Assembly (NCBI GenBank): GCA_015680685.1
Contig: MNCI01012628.1
Location: 1,628,652 to 1,692,651, forward strand
Origin: Gnetum montanum
Taxonomy: Eukaryota > Streptophyta > Gnetopsida > Gnetales > Gnetaceae
Length of the DNA stretch: 64,000 bases
Direction of reading: 5' to 3'
Below, one piece after another: positions 1 through 12,221 of the stretch. A program made the position numbers and the translations under genes. The notes below the pieces were generated by a model. That model was not told where the DNA came from, did no database searches, and saw only the letters and a program-made list of their open reading frames with translations. How positions within the stretch are numbered: the stretch's first letter is position 1; the number at the start of each line of letters is the position of its first letter.

Positions 1-905
1 GACATGAAGAAACACTTTGTAATAAAGCTATTCCAATTCAATCTATTACAAATCATCCAAACCTTATGAGCTCAACAAGCAATTTCACAAAAGACACTCT
101 ATTTAACTTCCAAAACGCTTTGTAAATGACAAAGTACAAGCTTTTATTTGGTGAGTTAAAATTGGTTATGAACTACAAATAATAGAACTTCCAGAAAAAT
201 TTGTCAATTTCAAGATTACAATATTAAGGTAATAAACATTAAAAATGAAGAAGCTATTTTAGTCATCTCAAAGTATCAAAGATTTTCTAGATTCCCAAAA
301 CTCAAACAGGCAATTTTTCCAAGACATTAATATTAAATTGCTCAAGATGCTTTTCTACTTATATGGAAAATCTTACTAAAACTCTAAAATTGCACAAAAA
401 AAGAGTTATAAAGGTAAATTAGAAAAATCCCAAAATTAAATTACCAAGCACGATACTACTAAACCATTAGCTAAGTAACTAAAACAAAATGGGAAGAAAT
501 GAACTCACAGGATTAAAACAAAGTAGCTAAATTGATGTCTTTAGCAAGCCATGCTTTTACAATCTTCAATATTTCTTCTAAGTATTCTTCTATCCAATTC
601 CTCCCTTTAATTCTACCTTTGAAGGCTCTTTTATAGTGACCTTAGGCTAGTTACAATAATCATGAGAAGTTAAGGGTATTACAAATATCTAGGGAATTTA
701 TTCATAATTTCCTTAAGAAGTTATAACTTCTATGAGAAAAATAAGCCATAGTTGGCAAGTGTCTTCTTGGCAATTACAACGTTACAAATATTAGCGAGAT
801 CTATTTATAACTTCCATGGGAGCTTATAACTTCCATTGGAAATTTTTAATTTCCAAAAAGTAAAGTTATATTTATTAAATGATTATAAATTCTTCCATTT
901 TGAAA
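1..905 (-). repeat. LTR-like dispersed repeat, left copy (truncated by window edge)
   Basis: Read on the minus strand, this tract matches 48310-49220 on the plus strand over nearly its whole length. Shared blocks include AAATTGCTTGTTGAGCTC (identical) and a stretch around TTCTCATGATTATTGTAACTA. A TATA-like TATAAAAG lies on the minus strand near 630-637, and its partner copy has GATAAAAGGG at the same place, which is what a U3/R promoter of an LTR would look like. No coding sequence is visible. The end of the match meets the window start, so the true boundary may lie outside. It is probably a solo LTR or LTR fragment; the family is not identified. Confidence 0.6.
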
Positions 906-2479
906 TCTTAAACCTCCTTTTTTAAAAAAAAATTACTAGTTGTAATTTAAATAAACCTTAGTTTTTTTTGTTTGTGATAATTTGCTTTTGTTTTAAAATA
1001 AAATTGTTATTAAGGTCATGTGACCCTAATATACGTGGTTTGTATTTAATGTGTCTCACATTGTCTTCGTGGCTATCATGCTCACTGTTGGGTTGCCTCC
1101 ATTGCATGCATTCCTTGTGTGTCTTGCATCCCTTGCTTCCAGATCATACGGCATGGCACGCCACTAGTGTCACCCTTAGTCTTTGCACTCATTACCACCT
1201 AGTGCTACTTTGTAACTGCTACCTCCATCATGAAGAAGAAATCTCAAATTCAGGCCCTGTTTTGGTTCACCATGTTGACGCCTTGCGGTCGCTAATTCCT
1301 GTGAAGTGGAACTTGTGTGTGTGTGGTAGGAGAGGAGTTGCCTTCCAAATTTTTGACACTACTGTGGAAAAATGTTGCGATGAATACTTTTTATTTAGGG
1401 TTCCTAAACCAGTAATTTTGCAATATTTGGTAGTTGCTACCTTAGGGCCTTTTCTTATGCTGCATTATTGATGCATGTAGGTTTGGCATGATCATTTTCT
1501 CTAGAACACCAATTTCATATAGACCTTCTCCTTTGCCTAGTTACTAAGCTTATGTTCTTTTGGAAATTTTGAATTTTCATTTGTTTGCTGTTACATTTCG
1601 TATTGTTGTAATTTCTTTTGTGGCAAGGGTTTCTCTTCTGAAATAATGATGGATTTTTAGGCAATTTCATTAATTGTTTTCAATACCATTTAATAAGAAT
1701 CTTGTTAATTTTGTGTTAAAATTATAGTCTTAATCTACCAATGTTCATCAAATGCTACTAAGCCCTCGAACTAGATATTTTTCCTTTGTTTTGTTTGGGA
1801 TTCTTAGCTTTGCAACTTAATTTTCTACCATCATTTGGAAACCACCATAGATTGAAATATGACATAATGAATTGTATGAATGTACAACATAACAATGGAT
1901 TTTTAGGTGATGGAGTTAATCAGTTTTCCATAGAGTTTCTTGTGTATTTCTAGGGAAAATGAATGCACAAATTTATCCACTTAATTTTATTATTCTTTGG
2001 AACATCTAATTTACCACCATACTGAAATTGATAAACTAACATAATGTAAGAACCAATAGAGATACAACTGCAAATGAACTATTTTGGAATTTCTAAATTA
2101 ACTCCCAAATTTCACCTCCATCATTATACATGAAAAAATCATAATTTCTTCATAACTTAGGCTTGAAACACCTTACTAAGCTTTCATTAATTCCATGCTT
2201 TTGGAATTACGAACTCAAAATGTACACACCTTGCATATAAAGAGCACTTTTCCTTTAACACCTTTCTCCATCATGCTTATCATCATTTCCCTTTTTTAAA
2301 TAAATAATTTAACTCTCATTTTCCAATCATCTTTGAGAAGCTAAATTGGGCAATTTCATTTCTTAATCTTATCTCATAAAATCTGCTCCATAAAATGGTG
2401 TAAATGTGACAAGGCCCTACAAGATGTAATGGTTGTTAAGAGATTACTCTCAAGAGGTGAGAGAGTAATGTGTCTTGAA
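906..2479. other. No gene recognised
   Basis: This is AT-rich sequence. An open frame of 167 codons at 968-1471 has no domain, motif or codon bias that I can support, and I regard it as chance. No repeat boundary was found. Confidence 0.5.
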
Positions 2480-4468
2480 ATTTAAAATTGGAAGTTTTCA
2501 TGATATGAAATTTGATGTACTACCAATTGATTGTGTTGATGTAATTCTTGGAAGGCCTTTGGAATTTCATAATAGTGTTTAGTTTGATGGAGCAAGAAAT
2601 GTGTGGGGTGCAGCAAGACCTAATAGAATCCATGAGTTGATTCCTATGATAGTTGAATAAGTGAGGCTAAAAAGCTTACGTAATGCTTCCTTAATTCTAA
2701 TTGGGGAGAGGAAGTACACTAAGGTACATAATGAAGCTAGTTTTAGTTTTTTGATTGTATCAAATGTTGCTTCTAACCATGTTTTTGTGCATGCAGATCT
2801 TCTAATAGGTGTGCTAGGCTTAAAGGAGTAATTTCCCAAGGTGTTAAAAGGGAAATTGGATGGATTACCACCAATGAGGAATGTTGAGTACTAAATTGAT
2901 TTTATTCCTAGTGCCACCATGTTGAATGATAGGGCATATTGGATGGTACCAAGTTAAAGGATTGAATTACAATGATAAGTAGAAGAGTTACTTGCAAATG
3001 GCTTTGTGAGAGAGTCAATTTCTCCTTATGTAGTTCTAACAGTGTGTGTACCAAAGAAGGATAGTGATAAATGAAGAATGTGCATTGACTGAAGGTCTGT
3101 GAATAGGATAATAGTGAGATACAAGTTTCCTATTCTAATGATGGTTGATATTCTTGATTTTCTTATCAATGTAATGATCTTCAACAAAATTGATTTAAAG
3201 AGTGGTTATCATAAAATTTGTATTAAACCTGGTGTTGAATGGAACACAACTTTCAAGAGTCCAAATGGATTGTTTGAGTGCTTCATGATGCCATTTGGGC
3301 TTACAAATTTTCCTACCACATTCATGAGGTTGATTCATGATATCCTCAAAGACTTGATTAACAAGTATTGTATTGTCTTATTTAATGACATTTTTTTATA
3401 CAACTCAAATAAGGGAGAGTGCTTAAATCACTCAAGGTAAGTGTGTCTTAAAATGGAGGAGGCACAATTGATAATTAATATGAAGAAGGATCATTTCTTC
3501 AAGAGGAAGATCACATATTTAGAACATGTGATTTCTAAAAGTCAAACTAGGATGGAAGCTACAAAGGTAAAGGCTATTAGAGATTGGCCAACTCCTAAAA
3601 ATGATGAGGAGGTAAGATAATTTCTTGGTTTATTAGGTTTTTGTAGGTAGTTCATTAAAAATTTTACTGATATCTCATGGCCTATGTTTTTCTTTGCTTA
3701 AGAAGAATCAAGATTTCAAGTGGGATGATGAGACCTAAAGGAGCTTTTACTTGTCGAAGGAAAAAGTAAATAGTGAGTTGGTACTTACAGTACCAAATTT
3801 CTAGACTCTTTTTCAAGTGGAGGTGGATACAAATTGACTTGCCATTGAAGGGGTGCTTTCACAAGAATGGGGACCTATTACTTTCTTTTCAAAGAATATT
3901 AATTGAGTGCTAATTTTGTGTAAAAGATGAAGATCTTCATGCTGAAGTGAAGGAAAATCTTGAGAAGAAGGCTAAACAAAGAGTCATTAAGAGAAATGAG
4001 AGTAAGAGGCAGCCCAAATTTGATGTTGGTGATCTTGTTTGGGTGTACTTAAAGAAGAAGAGGTACAGAGGTGTCAACTTTTTAAAGTTGAAAGTTAAGA
4101 AGATGGGTCCATTCCGGATAAAGACCAAAATTAATGATAATGCTTTTAAAATTGACTTCCCAAATGAGGTGGATATGTTCTTTATTTTTAATGTTGTAGA
4201 TGTTGTACATTAACATGGACTGGTGGATGATGAAATCTCACAGGGCAACATCGATAAGTTGAAGGATACTATTGATAAGTCCAAGCATTCATACAAGTAG
4301 AACGTAATTGTATTCAAGAAGAGAGAAGCTTCTAGTACTCATGGAGTGAAGAGACATGATTACTTGATCCATTGGAAGGATAAAACTATTGATGATATTG
4401 TATGGATCCATGAGGCCAAACTTGTTGAGTGGGGGATCACTTCTACCCTTACTCCCTTATTCACCTGA
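2480..4468 (+). pseudogene. Ty3/gypsy (chromovirus-type) pol remnant: PR - RT - RNase H - integrase C-terminus
   Basis: Translation with stops and frameshifts gives, in order: the end of a retropepsin region (VLPIDCVDVILGRP near 2515-2560); a reverse transcriptase from about 2990 to 3440, with the blocks KIDLKSGYH and MPFGLTNFPTTFMR; RNase H remnants (3600-3900); then, abruptly, the integrase C-terminal region (3947-4213, with GDLVWVYLKKKRY) and a chromodomain-like tail (YLIHWKD...VWIHEAKLVEWG, near 4362-4436) ending at TGA 4466-4468. The RT catalytic box reads LFND instead of the family's x-x-D-D, so it is dead. The catalytic core of integrase is missing: the sequence passes from RNase H directly into the integrase C-terminus near 3930, so an internal deletion of well over 1 kb is inferred. 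It shares its protease wording, polypurine tract and LTR start with the element at 52693-58289, so the two belong to one lineage. Confidence 0.85.
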
Positions 4469-4479
4469 GTTTATTTTTT

Positions 4480-4493
4480 AAGGGTGGGAGAGT
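4480..4493 (+). promoter_or_regulatory. Polypurine tract of the gypsy element
   Basis: AAGGGTGGGAGAGT lies directly before the LTR start TGGTGTAGG. The minus-strand element at 52693-58289 has nearly the same tract (GGATGGGAGAGT) before the same LTR start. This is the expected plus-strand primer. Confidence 0.7.
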
Positions 4494-5139
4494 TGGTGTA
4501 GGAAAACCTCTTCCAAGCCCTTTTTTATCCCTATAGGTAGCTAATTTATAAGTTCAGGGAGCTAAAGAGATGCCCTTGCTACGAGTTGCCAAAAAAAGGA
4601 AAAAAAGAAAAGAAAAAAAAAAGAAAAATGGAAATGTCTAACTAAAATAGGAAACATTTTTAGCTCGATGTTTCAAATAAAATATAGAGGCTTGGTTACT
4701 TGTTGAGCATATATGAAGAGAGGAAAAAAAAGAAAGAGTTGGGATAGGGAGATTATAGGAGAGAGTATGCATCTTGGTGATCAAGTCTACATGATCTTGG
4801 CCATAACTCTCTATATGTGCAGTTGATCTTAGATCTATGTGTGAATAGATTTATATTAATTGAACCTTATGTTAAGCTCAATAATTATGTCATTGTAGAG
4901 CTTCATGCTCTGTAATAGTGTTGAGTATATGAGAATTGAATATGATTTGGGTTATTATTTCATTACAATTCTAATCTTCTCAATTTAATTAAGGATTACT
5001 ACTTTTTTTGGCTTTTTCTAGCAATTGTATTATCTTGCATTTTTTCTATTTCTAGATTCAATGTGTTTGAAGGATTAAAGTAGATTAGAGTGACCTTGCT
5101 CCATGTACCTATGTTTCACTTATTTTAGGTTCCAACACC
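4494..5139 (+). repeat. 3' LTR of the gypsy remnant
   Basis: It begins TGGTGTAGG immediately after the polypurine tract and is AT-rich without coding. It appears to end at ...TTCCAACACC near 5139, giving an imperfect GGTGT/ACACC terminal inversion. The right end is uncertain, because the last ~40 bases (GTACCTATGTTTCA... TTCCAACACC) resemble a tail seen also at 5223-5280 and 24440-24482. No matching 5' LTR was found in the window. Confidence 0.5.
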
Positions 5140-5140
5140 C

Positions 5141-6716
5141 CTCCTCTATTATTATTTTTATGAGTATTATTACTAAGCTATTGATTTGATACCCTTATAT
5201 CTCTTGTCATCATATTATGCAACATGGATTATATATCTTGGGCTATACCTATATTATAATTATTTTAAGGTTTCAACACCCCATTATTATGAAGCATGAT
5301 ATAGGTTTGAGCATTATTATTTATGTATTTTATGTATCCTCCTTAATATATATGAGTTGCATGGGCTTGTGGTGTGATGTCTTGTGAATATTAGGATAAT
5401 AATCAAGCTTGGAGAATTATTAATTCATGTTTCTTAATAATATTAAAATTAATATTTATTTTAGTAATATTAATATTCTTACTTCGTAAGGTGTTTAAAT
5501 TTTGATTGTATGATAAGCATATATGCACTAATCCTTTTGGGCTTTATTAGGTAGGTATCATGGCTACATGTGGCCTAAGAAGATGAGGTTCTTTATTAAT
5601 TAATGATGTATGTAATTCTATGAATGTTATGTTTATTTTGTAAATATATGTTTGCTTATTATATTTTATTAAAGTTATAATTATGTGACTTTTCTATGAT
5701 GGTAGAATATTTGTTTCTTTTATTCTAATATGAAGGTAGTGGAACTAGGAGGGTTTGAACCCTTGATCTTATGAGTTTGATAACCTTAGACATCTTGGTT
5801 TGAGTTAAGATATGAGAAAATAATTGATTTGTAAAAAAGAAAAATAATAATATTTGAATTATTTTTTTCAATCATATCTATTTTATTTTGGGATAGAATA
5901 AAATAGAAATGACTATTCAAGGCAAAAAAGTCCCTCATTGCAAATAGTTTTGCTACCGAGGATCAATCCTTTAATTAGATGATAAAACTAATAAATATAT
6001 TAGAAATAAAACTGAGGTAGGATGGTCAAAATGGAAATAGCCTAGTGGTATTCTATGTGATAAAAGAATACCAATAAAATTAAAGATGACATTACCAACC
6101 CACCAAGCACTGGTTATCTCAACAAATACCATATCGGTCTCTTTTTGCAGGTCCTTCATTAAAGAAGCTCTATCATTGAAGGACTTGATCATAGTCTGTT
6201 GTAACTTCTTCTCTTATGCCACTATTAACTTTTAAGAAAGCCATACCACTAGTTCTTCAAGGTTCTCAAACATTTTGAAATTAATCCCATCAATGAGGGA
6301 TGGGTTCTCAGCCTTGAATCATCATCATTACAAAGAACTTTCATAAATGTAGAACATTATAGAGGCTCCTTAGTGGCAACACCATCCCCACTAGGAAGTG
6401 GAAAGGATTGTGTTGGATCTAATCTAATTTAAAACCCTATCAAGGCTTGTTTTGGAACATTCTCCTATGTTATCCTTTCATATCTCTGTTTCCCTCAAAC
6501 TATGAACAAAATATCTTAATTATTATTTCAATTTACAATTGTTTGATTGAAAAACTAACATAATTACTAATTGAGATTCCATCTCATTAACTACAAGTTT
6601 GAGTTGGATCAGCACATGATTATAATTATGGTATATCTATTCCTTAAGAAAATAAGTACTTGCAAAGTAAATAAATTGGGAGGAAGTGAGATTTAAATAT
6701 TAATCATATTGCTAGT
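5141..6716. other. No gene recognised; short repeat fragments only
   Basis: It holds a degenerate copy (5223-5280) of the ...TTTCAACACC tail described for the SINE-like repeat, a tRNA-like B-box region (5736-5820) and otherwise AT-rich sequence. A 73-codon open frame on the minus strand (5971-6192) has no recognisable domain. Confidence 0.45.
5736..5820 (-). repeat. tRNA-derived SINE-like fragment (candidate)
   Basis: On the minus strand GGTTCAAACCC fits the RNA polymerase III B box exactly (GGTTCRANNCC), within a tract that reads like the tRNA-related head of a plant SINE. A clear A box, cloverleaf and 3' tail are not visible, so it is a fragment at best and not a functional tRNA gene. Confidence 0.3.
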
Positions 6717-7482
6717 TGATGAGTAGGGAGGTGCCCCTACACTCAACCATACGAATACGAGCGTAACACGCATGATCTGGTCGAACTCCGCAGACTAAGT
6801 GCATACACGCCTCATGGAACACTTAAGGTTAATTATTCGTTGTCTTCCTAGACTTACTTGTAGTTGTCATGGTGCATGGTTAAGTAAGTATGAGGTATAT
6901 GATTTTTATGTCTTTTCAGTTTTATCTCCTATGCTGATAAGGTAAAGGGTTGAAGAAACTAATTACTAACTTTAACTAACTAACTAAGTCTGAATTAAAG
7001 TAGCATCAGCATTCGTTCCCACTTACCGTTCACACCATGAACCAATGCAACCTTGGATACCAAACGCTAATCGTTGCTGGGATCACCAAGCGTAACGCAC
7101 GTGCTCCAAGCGATCGTACTAAGGCACTTAACTAGGAGAGAAGGGTTGAGAGAGATTTAATAACTAATAAAGCATGTAAATGATAAGTAGTAAATAACAA
7201 TAAATAAAGTCCTAATTAGCCTATTCCATACACTGCAAGGTTTATCCAAGAAGTTCGTCTTTATTGTCGTACACAAACATGTGTTTAGGTACAATATTTG
7301 CTCAAATAAAGATTCGTTGACTTTGGAGCTCCTACTGCGAGCACATGGAAAATATTCTATCTTTGGAGAGGTAAAACTGCCAGAGTTTCCCTAAGGGTCT
7401 AGATCTAGATGGAAAACAAGGGAGAGCCACCTCTTATTTATAGACTTGGTAGCGCACCGCGATATCACATCCCATCACTAGT
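6712..7482 (-). mobile_element. Solo LTR, Tat/Athila-type (LTR 6717-7477, target duplication ctagt)
   Basis: The LTR runs from TGATGAG to ...CCCATCA on the plus strand and is flanked on both sides by the identical 5-mer ctagt (6712-6716 and 7478-7482). Minus orientation is shown by the conserved U5-end block (CTACACTCAACCATACGAAT on the plus strand near 6737) lying at the low-coordinate end, and by a TATA motif (CTATAAATAAG on the minus strand near 7435-7445). A single GATATC palindrome lies near 7460. There is no internal coding. It is a solo LTR left by LTR-LTR recombination of an element related to 31900-44977. Confidence 0.88.
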
Positions 7483-8686
7483 AATAACAAATAATTTAGA
7501 TTACATCATATCATGAATAAATAAGAGAGGTGAAACTACATAAGAACATTAAATAAAAGATCCAATGGTCTTTGAGATACATTTTTAAGTCTTCATCCTT
7601 AGATCTAACCTTGAAAAATTATCCCTTAATGATAGGAAAATAATCAAATTTACCATCAATCAAAAAGACCCTTATGAGTTTTTCCTACTTACTAGATGTC
7701 CAAGACATAGTTTTATTTAAAATAACTTGATTATTCTTTTAGACATGTAAAATTTTAAACTATCCCTTTGTTTTCTCAAGGTGTAAGAGGTTACAAATTT
7801 AAGTTGTATTTAAGACATCTTCATGTTCTACTAAAGTATCATACTAACTATGTGTTTTGAGTACATACAATTAAATATTATGTTCCACTACTAACTATGT
7901 GTTTTGAGTACATACAATTAAATATTATATTACAAAAAAATATTATTAATAAAAAGGTCATTTTTCAAAGAAGATTAAGAGCATGCATTGATCAGAAAAG
8001 AAAGTTACAAAGTTAGACTTAAGGTCCTTTGCATAACAATTAGTTTAGGCCCAAAAACATCAAGAATTACTAAATGAATACAAAAACAATCATAACATGG
8101 TGGGCTAGATAGAACTCTAGAAAGATAAATTAAAAGGAACTATAATGGATATGGTAGACTTGTTAGAAGAAACAATGAGAAGATAGAACTCAACAACATG
8201 CAATAAGAAGATGGGTAGATAGACGAGGCCATTAAGTAGTGCTGGATGCACTGTCTTCATTATCGTCTAGTGAAAGGAAAATATAGGAAAATGCATCAAG
8301 GTTGAGCTTTCTTCCATTCCAAATGTTAGTAGGTTGAAGCTCCTAGTATCTAGCATAGAAAAGTGCATCTTTTAGTTGAAACACAACACCTATCAAATCA
8401 CTAGTGAAGGTCAAGCCAAGGAGGAAGCTAGTGTTCCAAGGTAGGTGATATGAGCCAAAAGATCTAATAAGTCCATCAAACAACCAAGCCTAATTATGAA
8501 TGCACACAACTTGATGATGTTTGGGGTTAAGTTCCTAGGTTGAGATCTAGGATAAATTATGTTTAAGATAACAATTTAGTCATTAGCAATGTTAGAGCTC
8601 TAAGTGTGGGATGGTGGGGATGGAGTAAGGAAGGGGTATGGCAGGGCACATAAGAGGGGGGTGGAGGGATGGAAAGGAGAAGAATG
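7478..8686. other. No gene recognised
   Basis: AT-rich sequence with one local tandem duplication (7843-7936). No open frame with domain content was seen on either strand. Confidence 0.45.
7843..7936. repeat. 47-bp tandem duplication
   Basis: ACTAACTATGTGTTTTGAGT starts at 7843 and again at 7890. The two copies are nearly identical over about 40 bases, ending in AATTAAATATTAT. It is probably a recent slippage duplication. Confidence 0.85.
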
Positions 8687-9640
8687 TGAGGATTGTTGAA
8701 CTTAAAAAGGATGGGGTGAGGGGGATGAATAAGATCCCCAAATTAAAAATTCTTTAAAGCAAAGCACACACCAAAAATAACATGGTTCCCCAACTTGGGT
8801 AGTCCACACTCAGAGGGTAGTTCACAAGCACACCTCTAGACTTTATTGCTCTCAAATGTGGTTTGAAGGGTACCACATCCTGTACAAGATCTAAGCTCCA
8901 CAACAAAGTGATTCATCATTGTGAATCCAATCAATCCTGCAAGGTCCCGAAAAGCTTAGAATGTAGTTTCTAGGATTCCACAACCTTTACAACTTGAGCT
9001 CTACTCCAGAGTGTTGTGGCACTACACCAACACTCAATCTTGTAGGATCCCAACAATCTCAAGCAAGGTGCCCTCTTAAAAGAAGCACATTAATCCTATA
9101 GGGTAACAAAAGAGAACAATAATCATAAGGAAAGAATGAAACCAAGTTTGTTGATCTTTGTACTTTGAGGTATAGCTCACTTGATCAATTACAACAGACA
9201 AAAGATTGTACGATGAGACACAATAATGATTACAATGAATAAAATTGATAGTACAAAATGCTTGCTCATTTCCCAATGAGAATGAAGTCTTCTTATAGCC
9301 AATATGTTTTCAAAATTACCTCAGAATTCATGCAACAACTAACTAATGGTCATTGAAGACATCTTCTCCAAGACTGAGACATCTTTCTGCAATGGACCTT
9401 CATTCTGGAAAGATGTTTTCTTTTCATGAAAGATGTCTTTCTCTCTAGAAAGACATAGACTATTTTTTAGAGACGTCTTCTCCTGTGCTGCCTTCAATTC
9501 TATGAAGACATTTATTATTTCTTGGAGATGTCTTCACTTGATGGTAGATATCTTCTTTTTGTATGAGATGTCTTCATAAAAAAATAATCCTTCAAAGCTA
9601 AGGCTTTCTTTTGACCTCCAGGATGTGCTTTGAAGAAAGA
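8687..9640 (-). repeat. 3' LTR of the gag-only copia element
   Basis: It is collinear with 12222-12290 plus 13064-13945, sharing for example TTAAAAATTCTTTAAAGCAAA and CACACCTCTAGACTTT. The 9350-9600 part (U3) is packed with GATGTC/GACATC motifs, often as larger palindromes such as GAAAGATGTCTTTC. At 8740-8770 it preserves the uninterrupted version of the site occupied by the solo LTR in the other copy. Confidence 0.75.
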
Positions 9641-10590
9641 AAGGACATGCCTATATAAGTAAAATTAAATTCTCATAAAGAAGGACAAATACCAAATCGA
9701 AACAAGTAGATGCTCAAAAATAGCCAAGCAAATTGTTAACAAGATGTTCAAACAATAACCAAATGTAACCAAAAGATATTACAGGATAAAATGTTTATAA
9801 TATTGCTTAACCAAGATTTAATTCTACTTTTACCTTGGATTCTGCAGCATACCCTTGTAAGACATGAATTCTTGCTCATTTTGAGAGTGTGATATTTTGT
9901 TGCTTGAGTGTTTCTTGGTAGAAGCCTTCAAAGACTCCCCCTACATAGGTGACCTCCAAGATGACAATGAGAAATAGGCTCCCCTTACACATGTGTAGCT
10001 CTCCTTGGGCTTTTAAGATCATCTTGTATTTTTCAAGGAAGTAATCATCATATATTACCAATGTACCACAACTGTAGGTTACCGTTAAGATCAAATGTGG
10101 AAACTAACATCTCCAATTATTAATATTGATAAAATTTTTAGAAATGTGTCTTAAAATTCATGAATTATCACAATAATGGCTAAAATATCCTAAAGGACGA
10201 AGCTTAGAACCAATGAATAGATCATCATAAGAAGTTTAGACCATGTAAGATTGAAAGTAAGATAAAAGTCCAAAAGAAATTATTATAAGTTCTACACCAC
10301 GTATTTTTATAAAACTAGTTGCATCAAGTTATAAGAGATACTCTAAACAATTATTCCAATAATTTACTGACCTAAACATAACATTCCATAAATAATGTAA
10401 GCATGAATCAAAAACAATTTGGACTTCTCAAATCATGTACTTGTAAATTATCTAGCAAGCAAAGAGATGGAAACTTACCTTGACTTACCTTGTTTGCAAG
10501 TGAGAAGAGAAGATTGATGGAGTTTGAGATGAGGTCCTCTATCATGAATTACCTCCTCATATTTGGTTCTTTTTCATTAGGTCATTTATA

Positions 10591-11390
10591 TTATGCCTCT
10601 ATTTGTTCATGTTTTTTATGAGAGAATCCTTGATCACTTATTGCATCATCTATCTCTTTGAGAAAATTTTTAATTCTCCACTTCTCTTCATCTTCAACAA
10701 TTGTTGCCTGCAAAATTTCCCTACCAAAGCCTTTTTGACAAGAACACGCATCCATCTTGTTTTGATCATCATGAGAATAGTTAAAGTTTTGCTTACAACC
10801 ATAATTTTTACAAACAAATAAAGTATTCTCCTCATGAATAATATTATCAAACTTGAATATGCTTGAGCTTGAACTTGCATCCTCTTGTTTGACTTTCTCT
10901 ATATTCTTTGGTTGTTTCTCAAGAGTATTTTCTTCTTGAAACTTTCTACAATGCTTATTTAAAGAGGTTAGTTGTTCAATCTTAGTTTTTATGTCTGAGA
11001 TTTCTCCTTTCATTTTAGTGTGAATAGCATATAGCTTAAAAATTAAAAATTTCTTTGCCTTCCTAAGCAAACAATGTAGAACAAGAATTTCTTTTCTAAG
11101 TTCACTATACCTTTCATCACACTTACCATCATGTTTAGCCATATGTGAAGAATTTTTATTTGTAAGTGCCATGTATATGAGATGAGAATCTTTGGTAGAA
11201 TTTCTTGCTTATTCCTCACTTTGCTCACCATCATCCCAACTTGTGTAAAAGTTGGTCTTTTTCAATTCCTCATCATTGGATCTATTCTTTGACTATACCC
11301 TGCTATCACTAGGACATTTGAAGCTCCACAAACCCAACATTCTATAGAAGAGAAATCTAAGTTAGAATTAAAAAAATGTTTACCTCTTTC
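10591..11390 (-). pseudogene. Downstream part of the copia gag: zinc-knuckle remnant and coiled coil
   Basis: After a frameshift from the gag frame, a decayed zinc-knuckle start (CWVCG, near 11330-11345) is followed by a Lys/Glu-rich, heptad-like stretch (11172-10900, for example MKGEISDIKTKIEQLTSLN), then a Ser-rich stretch and a Cys-containing tail. It carries the longest open frame of this part (193 codons). Coiled-coil tails of this kind occur beside gag in several plant copia lineages. I do not recognise a catalytic domain, and I infer a structural role in the particle. Confidence 0.55.
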
Positions 11391-11391
11391 T

Positions 11392-12168
11392 TTACCTTTG
11401 AAAAAATTGGATTTTTGTTGATATGCCCCCTTGTTTTTTCTTATTATCAATCATTGTAGTTTCACTGCCCTCATCATGCTTATTGAGCTCCTTCTCCTTG
11501 GATGATTTCTTTAGAGCAATGGGTCTTTCTTGGATGGATCTTTCACTTATGAGATTCATTTCATAAGTAATGAGAACACTTTGAAGTTCTTTAAATTTTA
11601 GAGTTGAAAAATCTTTGATCTCTTCCATATCCATGAATTTTGATATGAGCTCTAGTTGAAGAGTTATAATCATCTTAATGATGACATCACTCTCGGGAAA
11701 ATCTTTACTGGTGACTCTAATAGTTACAAAAATATCATTTTCTTTGGAGAAGTAATCTTTTATTTTCTCACTTTCTCTCATTTTAAGCTTATTATGTTTG
11801 CTTTGCAAAACTAACAACTTAGATTGCTTGACAATAGAGGTTCCTTCATAGGTAGCTTCTAAAGTTTGCCAAATTTCTTTGGTCATTTTACATCCTACTA
11901 CTCTATTAAATTCAAATTTATTTAAAGCGTAATATAAAAAATTTTCTACTTTTGAATCAAACATGAACTTATCTTTCTTCTCTTGTGTCCATTTGTTATG
12001 GGGCTTGATGATCCTAGTGGAGTTGTCGATAGGTGGAGGGTAGCCTTCAAGGATTGACTCCCAAACTTCAAACTCCATGGATTCAAAGAATCCTTGCATT
12101 CTAGCTTTCCAATAGGCAAATTCAAATCCATCAAACATGGGTGGCCTTATATAAGATGTTCCCTCCAT
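11392..12168 (-). pseudogene. copia gag (UBN2/DUF4219-type) ORF
   Basis: This is a 258-codon open frame starting MEGTSYIRPPMFDGFEF. The blocks FDGFEFAYWKARMQGF, EIWQTLEATYEGT and KLLVLQSKHNKLKMRESE follow the order of the plant copia gag family (substrate-like FDGxNYxxWKxRM, then W..L...Y.GT, then L..Q...LKM). The product would be the particle-forming protein. The frame stays open for this length despite the age of the element, but the zinc knuckle is damaged and lies in another frame. The start is placed just downstream of the primer-binding site, as expected. Confidence 0.85.
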
Positions 12169-12206
12169 TGTTCACTCTTTAAAGTTGATGATGAAGAAGA
12201 GTACTA

Positions 12207-12219
12207 GGATTTGATACCA
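12207..12219 (-). promoter_or_regulatory. Primer-binding site (tRNA-iMet type)
   Basis: On the minus strand TGGTATCAAATCC begins 2 bases after the LTR end at 12222. The plant initiator-Met site is TGGTATCAGAGC, so the first eight bases are perfect and the rest is degraded. Confidence 0.7.
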
Positions 12220-12221
12220 CT

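Noticed and set aside
968-1471. 167-codon open frame on the plus strand
   Set aside because: Rich in Cys, Leu and His without domain order, no start context, no neighbour gene, no frame conservation that can be judged. Regarded as chance.
5736-5820. Functional tRNA gene on the minus strand
   Set aside because: Only the B box is good; no acceptor stem, anticodon arm or proper A box. Kept only as a SINE-like fragment.
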